This document shows positions 36,157-45,404 of a stretch of DNA of 64,000 nt, piece by piece. The notes below the pieces were generated by a model. The model did not search any database. It saw nothing but the letters and a program-made list of their open reading frames with translations, and was not told where the DNA came from. Source of the stretch: Blattabacterium sp. (Cryptocercus kyebangensis) (GTDB lineage: Bacteria; Bacteroidota; Bacteroidia; Flavobacteriales; Blattabacteriaceae); assembly GCF_003226855.1 (NCBI RefSeq), contig NZ_CP029820.1:1-64000 (forward strand), in the 5' to 3' direction. The first letter of the stretch is position 1, and the number at the start of each line of letters is the position of its first letter. Both the position numbers and the translations under genes were made by a program.

Positions 36157-37428
36157 ATGTTGGATAAGCAAAAAACCATTGCAAAAAAAATTTCTTTGAA
36201 AGGAATAGGGTTATACACTGAAAAAAAAGTTACTATTACTTTTAAACCAGCTCCAGAACATACAGGGTTTATTTTTGTTAGAACGGATATAAAAGGTAAT
36301 CCTTGTATGAAAGCCAATCTTTCCTTTTTATTAAATGAAACAGAAAAAGGAATTATTCTAGAAAATAATGGATTGAAAATTCGAACTAGTGAGCATGTAC
36401 TTGCCGCTTTGACAGGTATGGATTTAGACAATGTTATTATAGAATTAGATAGTATTGAATCTCCTATAATGGATGGATCTTCCAAATATTTCGTAGAAGC
36501 CATTGAAAAAGCTGGAATTATAGAACAAAATGCAGAAAGAAAATATTTTTCAATAAAAGAAATTATATCTTATGAAGATTCAAAAACAGGAGGAGAAATT
36601 ATTGCTTTACCTTCTAGAAAGTTTGAAATAGTAATCCTAATGGATTTTGATTCAGAATTTATTGATACACAAAATGCTGTATTAAAACATTTAAATCAAT
36701 TCCAGAAAAAAATAGCAAGTTCAAAAACTTTTTGTTTCCTTTATGAAAAAGAAGGAAAAATTTTGAATCAAAAAGATTTATTTTCTTTACATTACACTTC
36801 TAACGAAATAGCTAAACATTATCTTTTAGATATTATTGGTGATTTAACTTTAATAGGAGTAAAATTAAAAGGTAAAATAATAGCTTATAAACCATGTCAT
36901 CATATAAATACTCAATTTGCAAAAAGATTGATAAAAAAAATTAAAATATTCAAAAAAAAAGATATTCCTAAATTTGATTTAACAAAAAATCCTCTATTTG
37001 ATATAAAAAGTATTATGAAAATTTTACCTCATAAACCTCCATTTCTTTTAGTAGATAAAATTATAGAATTAAAAGAAAATTATGTAATAGGAGTAAAAAA
37101 TGTCACTATGAATGAACCTTTTTTTATGGGACATTTTCCTAAAGAACCAATAATGCCTGGAGTTTTACAGATAGAAGCTATAGCACAAGTAGGAGGGATT
37201 CTAGTTTTAAACAAACTAAAAAATCCAGAATCTTATTCTACATATTTTTTAAAAATAGACAAAGTAAAATTTAAACAAAAAGTAGTTCCTGGAGATTTAC
37301 TAGTTTTTCAAGTAGATTTGTTAGAACCTATAAGGAGAGGAATTGTTCATATGCAAGGAAAAGGTTATGTAAATAAAAAACTGGTAGTTGAAGCAGAAGT
37401 ATTGGCAAAAATAATGAAAATTGATTGA
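36157..37428 (+). CDS. lpxC: Bifunctional LpxC deacetylase / FabZ hydroxyacyl-ACP dehydratase fusion, LpxC part shortened
   Basis: The fusion is typical of Bacteroidota: residues 1 to about 275 are LpxC, the zinc deacetylase committing UDP-acyl-GlcNAc to lipid A; about 280-423 are FabZ, a fatty-acid dehydratase. FabZ looks complete (LPHKPPFLLVD; MGHFPKEPIMPGVLQIEA). LpxC keeps the zinc ligands His80, His221, Asp225 and the His248 general acid, and Thr191-Phe192. However, only 30 residues separate Thr191 from His221, against 47 in E. coli (Thr191 to His238), so most of Insert II is gone, and the residue after the zinc His is Tyr222 instead of Lys. The protein is 423 residues, below the roughly 460 usual for the fusion. 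Confidence 0.9.
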   Translation: MLDKQKTIAKKISLKGIGLYTEKKVTITFKPAPEHTGFIFVRTDIKGNPCMKANLSFLLNETEKGIILENNGLKIRTSEHVLAALTGMDLDNVIIELDSIESPIMDGSSKYFVEAIEKAGIIEQNAERKYFSIKEIISYEDSKTGGEIIALPSRKFEIVILMDFDSEFIDTQNAVLKHLNQFQKKIASSKTFCFLYEKEGKILNQKDLFSLHYTSNEIAKHYLLDIIGDLTLIGVKLKGKIIAYKPCHHINTQFAKRLIKKIKIFKKKDIPKFDLTKNPLFDIKSIMKILPHKPPFLLVDKIIELKENYVIGVKNVTMNEPFFMGHFPKEPIMPGVLQIEAIAQVGGILVLNKLKNPESYSTYFLKIDKVKFKQKVVPGDLLVFQVDLLEPIRRGIVHMQGKGYVNKKLVVEAEVLAKIMKID

Positions 37429-37484
37429 TTTTTTTAAATTCCTATTAGATAAAGAAAAAATTTGGAACATTAAATTTTAATAAA

Positions 37485-38054
37485 ATGTATACAAATATCA
37501 AAAAAGGATTGTATATATTACACAATAATGAAATATACAAAATAATTGATTTTCTTCATGTCAAACCAGGTAGGGGATATGCTTTTGTAAGAACTAAATT
37601 AAAAAATATTATTACAGGTCATATTTTAGAAAATAATTTTTCAGCTAAACATAAAATAAAAAAAGAAAAAATCGAATCCGATTCGTATTGTTATTTATAT
37701 AGATATGGTAACTTATTTCATTTTATGAATACCAAAAGTTATGATCAGATACAAATTGAAAAAAAGTTAATGAAAAATATAGAATTCTTAAAAGAAGGAA
37801 TGAAATTCACTATTTTTTTTCATGTTAAAAATAAAAATAATAAAATTTTTTTATTTATAAAAATCCCCCCTACAGTTATTTTAAAAGTTAAATATACAGA
37901 ATCTGTAAAAAAAGGAGATACTATTAATAATGCTAGTAAAATTGCTGTTTTAGAAACAGAAAATAAATTATTAGTTCCTTTATTTATAGACTCTGGAGAA
38001 TACATTAAAATTAATACGGATAGTAAATCCTATATAGAAAGAGTTAGAAAATAA
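37485..38054 (+). CDS. efp: Elongation factor P
   Basis: Three-domain tRNA-mimic that relieves ribosome stalling at polyproline. Domain I (residues 1-62) has the loop VKPGRGYAFVRTKL; domains II and III follow, ending with TDSKSYIERVR, close to the usual family C-terminus. At 189 residues it is full length. The tip residue, lysine in the E. coli-type loop (PGKG), is Arg30 here (codon AGG). No modification enzyme (EpmA or EarP) is seen in the window. Otherwise the protein looks intact. Confidence 0.93.
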   Translation: MYTNIKKGLYILHNNEIYKIIDFLHVKPGRGYAFVRTKLKNIITGHILENNFSAKHKIKKEKIESDSYCYLYRYGNLFHFMNTKSYDQIQIEKKLMKNIEFLKEGMKFTIFFHVKNKNNKIFLFIKIPPTVILKVKYTESVKKGDTINNASKIAVLETENKLLVPLFIDSGEYIKINTDSKSYIERVRK

Positions 38055-38055
38055 T

Positions 38056-38077
38056 AAATAAAATATGTATTTTATTT
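38056..38077. terminator. A/T hairpin after efp
   Basis: AAATAAAATA and TATTTTATTT form a perfect 10-bp inverted repeat with two central bases, starting two bases after the efp stop. All pairs are A-T, so stability is modest. It separates efp from sucD. Confidence 0.35.
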
Positions 38078-38118
38078 TAATAGATATAAAATTATATCAG
38101 AATATCAGATAAAGAATT

Positions 38119-39006
38119 ATGAGTATCTTGATAGATAAGAACATTCGAGTTATTGTACAAGGGTTAACTGGAAAAGAAGGCTTGTTTCATACTGAAAGGA
38201 TGATAAATTATGGGACTAATATAGTTGGAGGGGTAACTCCTGGTAAAGGAGGTAAGATTTATTTAGGAATTCCTATTTTTAATACTATGTATGATGCTGT
38301 TAATAATACTGGAGGTGATGTAAGTGTTATTTTTGTTCCTTCTTTATTCGCATCAGATGCTATTATGGAAGCAATCAGTATGAATATTAGAGTAATTGTA
38401 TGCATAACTGAAGGAATTCCAGTTTCAGATATGATTCGAGTAAAATATTTTTTAAAAGGAAAAAAATCACGATTAATTGGTCCAAATTGTCCTGGAATTA
38501 TTTCCTCGGAAAAATCAAAAGTTGGAATTATGCCTAATCTAGTTTTTAATAAAAAAGGAGGAGTAGGTATTGTATCCAGATCTGGAACACTTACTTATGA
38601 AGCCGCAGATCAAATAGTAAAATATGGATATGGAATTTCTACGGCTATTGGTATAGGAGGAGATTCTATTATTGGAATTAATATACAAGAAATTTTAGAG
38701 TTATTTTTGAAAGATGAGGAAACAAAATGTATTGTTATGATTGGAGAAATAGGTGGAAAATTAGAAATTGATGCTGCAGAATGGATAAAGAAATCAAAAA
38801 ATAAAAAACCAATAATAGGATTTATAGCAGGTCAAACAGCTCCTAAAGGACGTACAATGGGTCATGCTGGAGCTATTATAGGAAAAACATCAGAAACTGC
38901 AAAAGTAAAAATGGATATTATGAAAAAATGCGGAATACATATTGTTTCCTCTCTTGCATATATAGGAATGAAGGTAAATGAAATTCTTCATGAAAAAGAA
39001 AAATAA
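38119..39006 (+). CDS. sucD: Succinyl-CoA ligase (ADP-forming) alpha subunit
   Basis: TCA-cycle enzyme making succinate, CoA and a nucleoside triphosphate. The CoA-binding Rossmann domain starts with VQGLTGKEGLFHTERM; the phosphorylated histidine is His249 in TMGHAGAII. The SRSGTLTYEAADQI segment near 155-168 is conserved. 295 residues, full length. The beta subunit (sucC) is not in this window, unlike the usual sucCD pair. The last A of the TAA is also the first base of the pth start codon. Confidence 0.95.
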   Translation: MSILIDKNIRVIVQGLTGKEGLFHTERMINYGTNIVGGVTPGKGGKIYLGIPIFNTMYDAVNNTGGDVSVIFVPSLFASDAIMEAISMNIRVIVCITEGIPVSDMIRVKYFLKGKKSRLIGPNCPGIISSEKSKVGIMPNLVFNKKGGVGIVSRSGTLTYEAADQIVKYGYGISTAIGIGGDSIIGINIQEILELFLKDEETKCIVMIGEIGGKLEIDAAEWIKKSKNKKPIIGFIAGQTAPKGRTMGHAGAIIGKTSETAKVKMDIMKKCGIHIVSSLAYIGMKVNEILHEKEK

Positions 39007-39575
39007 TGGATAGATTTTTAATAACTGGATTAGGTAATCCAGGTAAATTATATCAAAAAACAAGACATAATTTAGGTTTTTTTATTTTAGATCAAATATC
39101 AGAAAAATATTTTTTTTCTTTTTCTCAAAAAAAATTAGGGTCTCTTTCAGAATTCATTTTTCAAGAAAAACAAATTTTTTTTCTAAAACCTTCTACTTAT
39201 GTTAATGAAAGTGGTTTATCTGTTAAATATTGGATGAACAAAAAAAAAATACTATTAAAAAATATTCTTATAATATCTGACGATATTTATCTTAATTTTG
39301 GAAATATTCGTTTAAGAGGAAAAGGAGGTGATGGTGGACATAATGGATTGAAAAGTATTGAAAAAGAATTAAAAAGTTCTCATTATGCACGTCTTCGTTT
39401 TGGGATTAAAAATGATTTTTCTAAAAAAATAAATTATGTATTAGGAATTTGGAATAAAAATGAATTGAAAAATATACTTAATAGATTAGAAATAAGTATT
39501 AATGTAATATTTTCATTTACTTTAAATGGATTACAAAAAACAATGAATTTATTCAATAAAAAAAATTTAGAATAG
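39006..39575 (+). CDS. pth: Peptidyl-tRNA hydrolase
   Basis: Recycles peptidyl-tRNAs that drop off the ribosome. The N-terminal ITGLGNPGKLYQKTRHNLGFF carries the catalytic His in RHN, the KPSTYVNESG segment holds the substrate-contact Asn, and GKGGDGGHNGLKSIE completes the active site. 189 residues, normal. The start overlaps the sucD stop. Confidence 0.95.
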   Translation: MDRFLITGLGNPGKLYQKTRHNLGFFILDQISEKYFFSFSQKKLGSLSEFIFQEKQIFFLKPSTYVNESGLSVKYWMNKKKILLKNILIISDDIYLNFGNIRLRGKGGDGGHNGLKSIEKELKSSHYARLRFGIKNDFSKKINYVLGIWNKNELKNILNRLEISINVIFSFTLNGLQKTMNLFNKKNLE

Positions 39576-39681
39576 TATATAAGTATAAATTTTATAGAAG
39601 ATATGAGTATTATGATTTCTATTAAATTAGTTCGAATTTATTCAAGGTTATCATTAATAGAGTAAAAATAATAAATTATGT

Positions 39682-41475
39682 ATGCATTACATTCGTAACT
39701 TTTGTATCATTGCACATATAGATCATGGAAAAAGTACTTTAGCTGATCGTTTATTAGAATTTACAAAAACAGTTCCAGAAGGATATAGACATCAATTGCT
39801 TGATGATATGGATTTAGAACGAGAACGAGGGATTACTATTAAAAGTCATGCTATTCAAATGGAATACAAATATAAAAATCAGGAGTACAAATTGAATTTA
39901 ATAGATACTCCAGGGCATGTGGATTTTTCCTATGAAGTATCACGTTCAATTTCTGCTTGTGAAGGGGCTCTATTAGTTGTAGATTGTACTAAAAGTGTAC
40001 AAGCACAAACTATATCTAATCTTTATTTAGCATTAAAAAAAAATCTTGTAATTATTCCAATTTTAAATAAAATTGATTTATCTAATTCAAGATCTGAAGA
40101 TGTTATAGAAGAAATTATAGAACTAGTAAAATGTAAATCGGAAGATATTATTTCTGTTAGTGCTAAAAATGGATTGGGAATTAAGGATGTTTTAGATAAA
40201 ATTGTCACACATATTCCTCCTCCAAATGGAGATAATAAGGCCCCCCTACAAGCAATGATTTTTGATTCTTTTTATAATTCATTTACTGGAGTAGTTGCTT
40301 ATTTCAGAGTAAAAAATGGAATCATACAAAAGGGGCAAAAATTGCGTTTTATGTCTACAGAAAAAATTTATTGTGCTTATGAAATAGGTATTCTTAAATT
40401 AAAACGTATTTCTAAAAATAAGATTGAAGCAGGAGATGTAGGCTATGTAGTTTCTGGAATTAAGAATACTTATGAAGTAAAAGTAGGAGATACGATTACT
40501 GATGCTAAAAATCCATCTTTAAAAGCTATAAGTGGATTTGAAGAAGTAAAACCTATGGTTTTTGCTAGTATTTATCCTATAAATTCTGATAAGTATGAGG
40601 AATTACGATCTTCTATAGAAAGATTGCAATTGAATGATGCCTCTCTTACTTTTAGTTCTGAATCTTCACCTGCTTTAGGATTTGGATTTCATTGTGGTTT
40701 TTTAGGTGTCCTTCATATGGAAGTTGTGAAAGAACGTCTTGAACGTGAATATGGAATTACTGTCATTATTACCATTCCTAATGTTTCTTATAGAGTTTTT
40801 ATGAAAAAAAAATTAAATAAGGTTATTATTGTGAATAACCCTTCAGATTTTCCAGAAATGGAAAAAATACAAAGAATAGAGGAACCTTATGTTTTAGTTT
40901 CTGTTATTACCAAAGAAAATTTTATAGGGAATGTGATATCTTTATGTATAGGAAAAAGAGGAAATATGATTGGAGATCAACATTATTTAACCTCTTGTAG
41001 AATTAAAGTTACATTTGAAATTCCTTTATCTGAAATAATATTTGATTTTTATGATAAATTAAAAACAATATCTAAAGGATATGCCTCTTTTGATTACCAT
41101 TTTTTAGGTTATAAAAATTCTGATTTAAAAAAAATTACTGTATTAATTAATCATCAAAAGGTAGATCCTTTATCTCTTTTAGTCCATAAAGACAAAGTTT
41201 TTTTTATAGCAAGAAAAATATGTAAAGAGTTATCAATTCTGATTCCAAAACATCAATTTAGTATACCTATTCAAGTTTCTGTTTCTGGAAAGATTATTGC
41301 TAGAGAAACTATTAAATCCCTAAGAAAAAATGTAACTGCTAAATGTTATGGAGGGGATGTTTCTAGAAAACGAAAACTTTTGGAAAAACAGAAAAAAGGA
41401 AAGAAAAAAATGCGTCAGATAGGAAAAGTTGAGATTCCTTCATCTACTTTTGTAAATTTTTTAAAAATTAATTAA
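39682..41475 (+). CDS. lepA: Elongation factor 4 (LepA), back-translocation GTPase
   Basis: Ribosomal GTPase resembling EF-G. The G domain has AHIDHGKSTLADRL, the RERGITIK switch I, DTPGHVDFSYE and NKIDL. The LepA-specific C-terminal domain (about 485-597) ends with KCYGGDVSRKRKLLEKQKKGKK and then the IPSSTF block. 597 residues, full length. An ATG four bases upstream (39678) is out of frame; the ATG at 39682 gives the canonical start MHYIRNFCIIAH. It stands alone after a 106-base gap that shows no other feature. Confidence 0.96.
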   Translation: MHYIRNFCIIAHIDHGKSTLADRLLEFTKTVPEGYRHQLLDDMDLERERGITIKSHAIQMEYKYKNQEYKLNLIDTPGHVDFSYEVSRSISACEGALLVVDCTKSVQAQTISNLYLALKKNLVIIPILNKIDLSNSRSEDVIEEIIELVKCKSEDIISVSAKNGLGIKDVLDKIVTHIPPPNGDNKAPLQAMIFDSFYNSFTGVVAYFRVKNGIIQKGQKLRFMSTEKIYCAYEIGILKLKRISKNKIEAGDVGYVVSGIKNTYEVKVGDTITDAKNPSLKAISGFEEVKPMVFASIYPINSDKYEELRSSIERLQLNDASLTFSSESSPALGFGFHCGFLGVLHMEVVKERLEREYGITVIITIPNVSYRVFMKKKLNKVIIVNNPSDFPEMEKIQRIEEPYVLVSVITKENFIGNVISLCIGKRGNMIGDQHYLTSCRIKVTFEIPLSEIIFDFYDKLKTISKGYASFDYHFLGYKNSDLKKITVLINHQKVDPLSLLVHKDKVFFIARKICKELSILIPKHQFSIPIQVSVSGKIIARETIKSLRKNVTAKCYGGDVSRKRKLLEKQKKGKKKMRQIGKVEIPSSTFVNFLKIN

Positions 41476-41487
41476 AAATTTTTCAAT

Positions 41488-42510
41488 ATGTCCATAATTA
41501 AAATAGGAATAAATGGTCTTGGAAGGATAGGAAAATTGGTTTTAATATCTGCTTTAAATAAAACTGATATTGAAGTAGTATCCATCAATGATTTGGTATC
41601 CATAGAATATTTAGCTTATATATTAAAATATGATTCTGTTCATGGTCCTTTTAAAGGAGATATTCGTATAGAAAATGATAATTATTTGATTTTAAACGAA
41701 AATCGTATAAAAGTAACTAATGAAAAAAATCCTGAAAATTTAGAATGGGGAAATTTAGGAGTCAATTGTGTAGTTGAATCTACTGGTCTTTTTTTAACGA
41801 AAAGGTTAGCTGGAGTACATTTACAATCAGGAGCTAAAAAAGTAATATTATCGGCTCCTCCAAAAGAGGATGATATTCCTATGTATGTAATGGGGGTTAA
41901 TCATGATACTATTAATCCAGATCAAGATATTGTATCTAATTCATCTTGTACTACTAACTGTTTAGCTCCAGTTGTTAAAGTATTGAATGATAATTTTGGA
42001 ATATTGGAAGGATTGATGACTACGATACATGCTTCTACTGCAACTCAAAAAATAGTAGATTCTGTTTCCTCCAAAGATTGGAGAGCAGGGAGGTCTTCCT
42101 TAATTAATATGATTCCATCATCTACTGGTGCAGCAAATGCTGTTGGGAAAATTATACCTAGTTTAAATGGAAAGTTAACTGGAATGGCTTTTCGAGTTCC
42201 TATTTCAGATGTATCTGTATTAGATTTAACCGTTCGTTTAAAGATTCGTACTACTTATGACTGTATTAAATGTTGCATGAAAAAAGAATCTAAAACTACA
42301 TTAAAAGGGATATTAGGATATACAGAGGAAGCGGTTGTTTCTACAGATTTTATAGGAGATAAAAGAACTTCTATTTTCGATGCTAGTTCAAGTATTATGT
42401 TAAATCCTACTTTTATAAAAATAGTTTCATGGTATGATAATGAAGTAGGTTATTCCACTAAACTAGTAGATCTTATTCATTATATTTTTTCTCGTTATTA
42501 TGGAATATGA
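41488..42510 (+). CDS. gapA: Glyceraldehyde-3-phosphate dehydrogenase
   Basis: Glycolytic/gluconeogenic NAD enzyme. Rossmann motif [13 protein letters not shown], catalytic Cys154 in [13 protein letters not shown], and the C-terminal [17 protein letters not shown]. At 340 residues it is normal. Its last 13 bases overlap the end of the convergent HsdR-N orphan gene. No other glycolytic genes are beside it. Confidence 0.96.
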   Translation: MSIIKIGINGLGRIGKLVLISALNKTDIEVVSINDLVSIEYLAYILKYDSVHGPFKGDIRIENDNYLILNENRIKVTNEKNPENLEWGNLGVNCVVESTGLFLTKRLAGVHLQSGAKKVILSAPPKEDDIPMYVMGVNHDTINPDQDIVSNSSCTTNCLAPVVKVLNDNFGILEGLMTTIHASTATQKIVDSVSSKDWRAGRSSLINMIPSSTGAANAVGKIIPSLNGKLTGMAFRVPISDVSVLDLTVRLKIRTTYDCIKCCMKKESKTTLKGILGYTEEAVVSTDFIGDKRTSIFDASSSIMLNPTFIKIVSWYDNEVGYSTKLVDLIHYIFSRYYGI

Positions 42511-42929
42511 TTTAAAAATAAAAACCTTTTATTATATTTATCCGTTTTAAAAACTAAATTTTTTATACCATTGCTGATCATTAGATATGGAGCTTTTATT
42601 TTTCTATTATATTTAGAAATTTGATCGAAAATTTTTTGTGTTAATAAAATATTAGGAGCTTTACATTCAATAAGTATATGTGGTTTTTTATTAAAATGAA
42701 CTAAAATATCTAATCTTTTAGATAGTTTATTAATCTGAAAAGGATGTTCCACCCATATATTAGAATTTTTGTAATTTTTTATTTTTTTTAGTAAAAAAAT
42801 TATATATTGGCGGATCATTTCCTCTTTGGTAAATGGATAAAATTTTTTTCTAATTACACAAAATATATAAGTTTTATTCTTTGTTTTTTTTAAATGTAAA
42901 TGATTGAAAAAAAAATCAAAAAAATACAT
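42498..42929 (-). CDS. Orphan HsdR N-terminal (PD-(D/E)xK nuclease-like) domain protein
   Basis: A 143-residue single-domain protein matching the type I restriction HsdR N-terminal family found as an orphan across Bacteroidota. The nuclease-like core is visible: [10 protein letters not shown] (candidate Asp) and [12 protein letters not shown] with the E-x-K pair, then [20 protein letters not shown]. There is no helicase part, no hsdM/hsdS and no methylase nearby, so it is not a restriction system. Its function is unknown. Divergent from trxB (29 bases) and overlapping gapA at its end by 13 bases. Confidence 0.82.
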   Translation of the reverse strand: MYFFDFFFNHLHLKKTKNKTYIFCVIRKKFYPFTKEEMIRQYIIFLLKKIKNYKNSNIWVEHPFQINKLSKRLDILVHFNKKPHILIECKAPNILLTQKIFDQISKYNRKIKAPYLMISNGIKNLVFKTDKYNKRFLFLNHIP

Positions 42930-42958
42930 ACAAACTAAAGATAAAAAAAATATTATTT

Positions 42959-43897
42959 ATGTCAAAAAAAATAATGGATTGTGTAATTATTGGATCTGGC
43001 CCTGCTGGATATTCTGCTGCTATATATGCTGCTCGTGCAGATTTAAATCCTATCCTTTTTCTAGGATTTCAACCTGGTGGTCAATTAACATCCACTACGA
43101 ATGTGGATAATTATCCTGGATTTCCAGTTGGAATTAGTGGAAATGAACTTATGAAAAATTGTAAGAAACAAGCAGAGCGTTTCAATACCCTTATTATTCA
43201 TAAAACTATTACTGAAGTATATTTATCTAATAAAAAAGGAGGAGTTCATTGTATTAATATAGAAAATAAAGAAAATATAGAAAGCAAGGGAATCATCATC
43301 GCTACAGGATCCCATCCTAAATTTTTGGGAATAGATAAAGAAAAAAAATTTATGGGATTGGGAGTTTCTTTTTGCGCTACTTGTGATGGTTTTTTTCATA
43401 AAGGAAAAGATGTAGTAGTTATAGGAGGAGGTGATACGGCTTTAGAAGAAGCTAGCTATTTATCCAAAATTTGTAAAAATGTATATTTATTGGTTAGAAA
43501 AAGTTATTTAAAAGCATCTAAAGCTTTACAACATCATATTTTCAAAAAAAAAAATATAAATATTTTTTTTTGTTCTCAAATTATAGAAATTATTGGAGAT
43601 AATTTCTTAGAAGGAATTAAAATAATGAATAATAAGGATAAAACTAGTAAAATCCTTTTTATTAGTGGTCTATTTATTGCCATAGGTCATTCTCCTAATA
43701 CAGAACTATTTCAAAATAAACTTAATCTAGATAAAAATGGTTATATTATTGTAGAAAAAGGAAGTACTTGTACGAGTAAACCAGGTGTGTTTGCGGCAGG
43801 GGATGTTCAAGATCCTATATATCGTCAAGCTATTACTTCAGCTGGGACTGGATGTATGGCTGCTTTAGATTTGGAAAGGTATTTATATTTGTATTAA
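42959..43897 (+). CDS. trxB: Thioredoxin reductase
   Basis: FAD/NADPH flavoprotein reducing thioredoxin. FAD motif IIGSGPAGYSAAIYAAR (residues about 10-26), redox pair Cys139/Cys142 in CATCDGFF, NADPH-binding VIGGGDTALEEASYL, and C-terminal GVFAAGDVQDPIYRQAITSAG. 312 residues, full length. Start at the ATG giving MSKKIMDCVIIGSG; the second Met (MDC) is an alternative. Confidence 0.95.
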   Translation: MSKKIMDCVIIGSGPAGYSAAIYAARADLNPILFLGFQPGGQLTSTTNVDNYPGFPVGISGNELMKNCKKQAERFNTLIIHKTITEVYLSNKKGGVHCINIENKENIESKGIIIATGSHPKFLGIDKEKKFMGLGVSFCATCDGFFHKGKDVVVIGGGDTALEEASYLSKICKNVYLLVRKSYLKASKALQHHIFKKKNINIFFCSQIIEIIGDNFLEGIKIMNNKDKTSKILFISGLFIAIGHSPNTELFQNKLNLDKNGYIIVEKGSTCTSKPGVFAAGDVQDPIYRQAITSAGTGCMAALDLERYLYLY

Positions 43898-43925
43898 TAA
43901 TTTAAGTTTTTTCATTTTTTTATAC

Positions 43926-45386
43926 ATGAAAGAAAACTATCATTTTTTCCATTTTTTAATTTCTCATGCCAAAAATTATGGTTTTGTTTTTCCATCTAGT
44001 GAGATTTATGGAGGAGTAAATGCTATTTATGATTATGGACAATATGGAATAGAATTAAAAAATAATATTAAAGAATATTGGTGGAAATCTATGACTCAAC
44101 TTCATGAAAATATAGTTGGGCTGGATACTTCTATACTTATGCATTCCGATATTTGGAAAGCTTCTGGACATATTGAAAAATTTAATGAGTTTTTAATTGA
44201 CAATAAAGATTCTAAAAAAAGATATCGTCCTGAGGTATTAATTAGAGAATATTTGAATTTAATATATAATAAAAATAAAGGGAACTTAGTAAGTAATCCT
44301 AAAGAAAAAATATTATTTCGTATGTATCAATCCTTAAAAAAAAAGGATTTATTAGATATTCGTGCTTTAATTGATGAATTAAATATTTCTGATCCTGTAT
44401 TATGTGGATCTCGTAATTGGACAAATATTCGTTTATTTAATATGATGTTTAAAATTGAAGAGGAAAAAGGAAATATATTATATCTTCGTCCGGAGACTGC
44501 TCAGGGAATATTTTCTAATTTTTTAAATGTAAAAAATTCTAGTAGAATGAAGATCCCTTTTGGAATTGCTCAAATAGGAAAATCATTTCGTAATGAAATT
44601 ATTGCTAGAAAATTTATTTTTCGTATGCGTGAATTTGAACAAATGGAAATGCAATTTTTTATTCTTCCTGAAGAAGAAATGAAATGGTATGAATATTGGA
44701 AAAAAAATAGGTTAAAATGGCATTTGGAATTAAATTTAGGAAATAAAAAATATCAAATACGTGATCATGATCAACTTGCTCATTATGCTAGTTTTGGATC
44801 GGATATAGAATTTAATTTTCCTTTTGGATTTAAAGAAATAGAAGGAATACACTCCCGAAGAGATTTCGATTTAAAAAGACACGAAATTTTTTCAAAAAAA
44901 AAATTAAGAGTTTTTGGAAAAAAAAAGAATTTGGGAAATTATATTCCTTATGTAATAGAAACTTCATTAGGATTAGATCGTCTTTTTTTAGCTATATTTT
45001 CTAATTCTCTTAAAAAAGAAAAACTAGAAAATGGAAATCAACGTATTGTCCTAAAATTTCCACCTTATTTATCTCCGGTTAAAGCGGCTATATTTCCATT
45101 AGTTTTAAAAGATGGATTGCCTGAAATGGCAAAAAAAATATTTAATAATCTTAAAATGGATTATCAATTGGTTTATGATCAAAAAGAATCTATTGGAAAA
45201 CTTTATAGAAGACAAGATTCTATTGGGACTCCTCTTTGTTTTACTATAGATTATGATACTGTAAAAACAAATACAGTAACTATGAGAGATAGAGATTCTA
45301 TGAAACAAAAAAGAGTTCATATAAAAAATATTTCTAAAATTATAGAAGATGTAACTGGTATCCGAAGAATTTTGAGAAAATTATAA
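43926..45386 (+). CDS. glyS: Glycyl-tRNA synthetase (dimeric class II)
   Basis: Single-chain alpha2 GlyRS of the eukaryote/Bacteroidota type, not the alpha-beta GlyQS form. Motif 2 region LRPETAQGIFSNFLN and FGIAQIGKSFRNEI, REFEQMEMQFF, and the motif 3 segment PYVIETSLGLDRLFLA; the C-terminal anticodon-binding domain follows from about residue 385. 486 residues. It is convergent with pheT. Confidence 0.94.
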   Translation: MKENYHFFHFLISHAKNYGFVFPSSEIYGGVNAIYDYGQYGIELKNNIKEYWWKSMTQLHENIVGLDTSILMHSDIWKASGHIEKFNEFLIDNKDSKKRYRPEVLIREYLNLIYNKNKGNLVSNPKEKILFRMYQSLKKKDLLDIRALIDELNISDPVLCGSRNWTNIRLFNMMFKIEEEKGNILYLRPETAQGIFSNFLNVKNSSRMKIPFGIAQIGKSFRNEIIARKFIFRMREFEQMEMQFFILPEEEMKWYEYWKKNRLKWHLELNLGNKKYQIRDHDQLAHYASFGSDIEFNFPFGFKEIEGIHSRRDFDLKRHEIFSKKKLRVFGKKKNLGNYIPYVIETSLGLDRLFLAIFSNSLKKEKLENGNQRIVLKFPPYLSPVKAAIFPLVLKDGLPEMAKKIFNNLKMDYQLVYDQKESIGKLYRRQDSIGTPLCFTIDYDTVKTNTVTMRDRDSMKQKRVHIKNISKIIEDVTGIRRILRKL

Positions 45387-45403
45387 ATATAATATTATAA
45401 TTT
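45378..45403. terminator. A/T hairpin between convergent glyS and pheT
   Basis: AAATTATAA and TTATAATTT form a 9-bp inverted repeat with an 8-base loop between the two stop codons. It could end both transcripts, but all pairs are A-T. Confidence 0.3.
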
Positions 45404-45404
45404 A

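Noticed and set aside
42904-43110. 68-codon plus-strand open frame overlapping the trxB start
   Set aside because: It reads the trxB FAD-binding region in another frame; the trxB frame is the conserved one.
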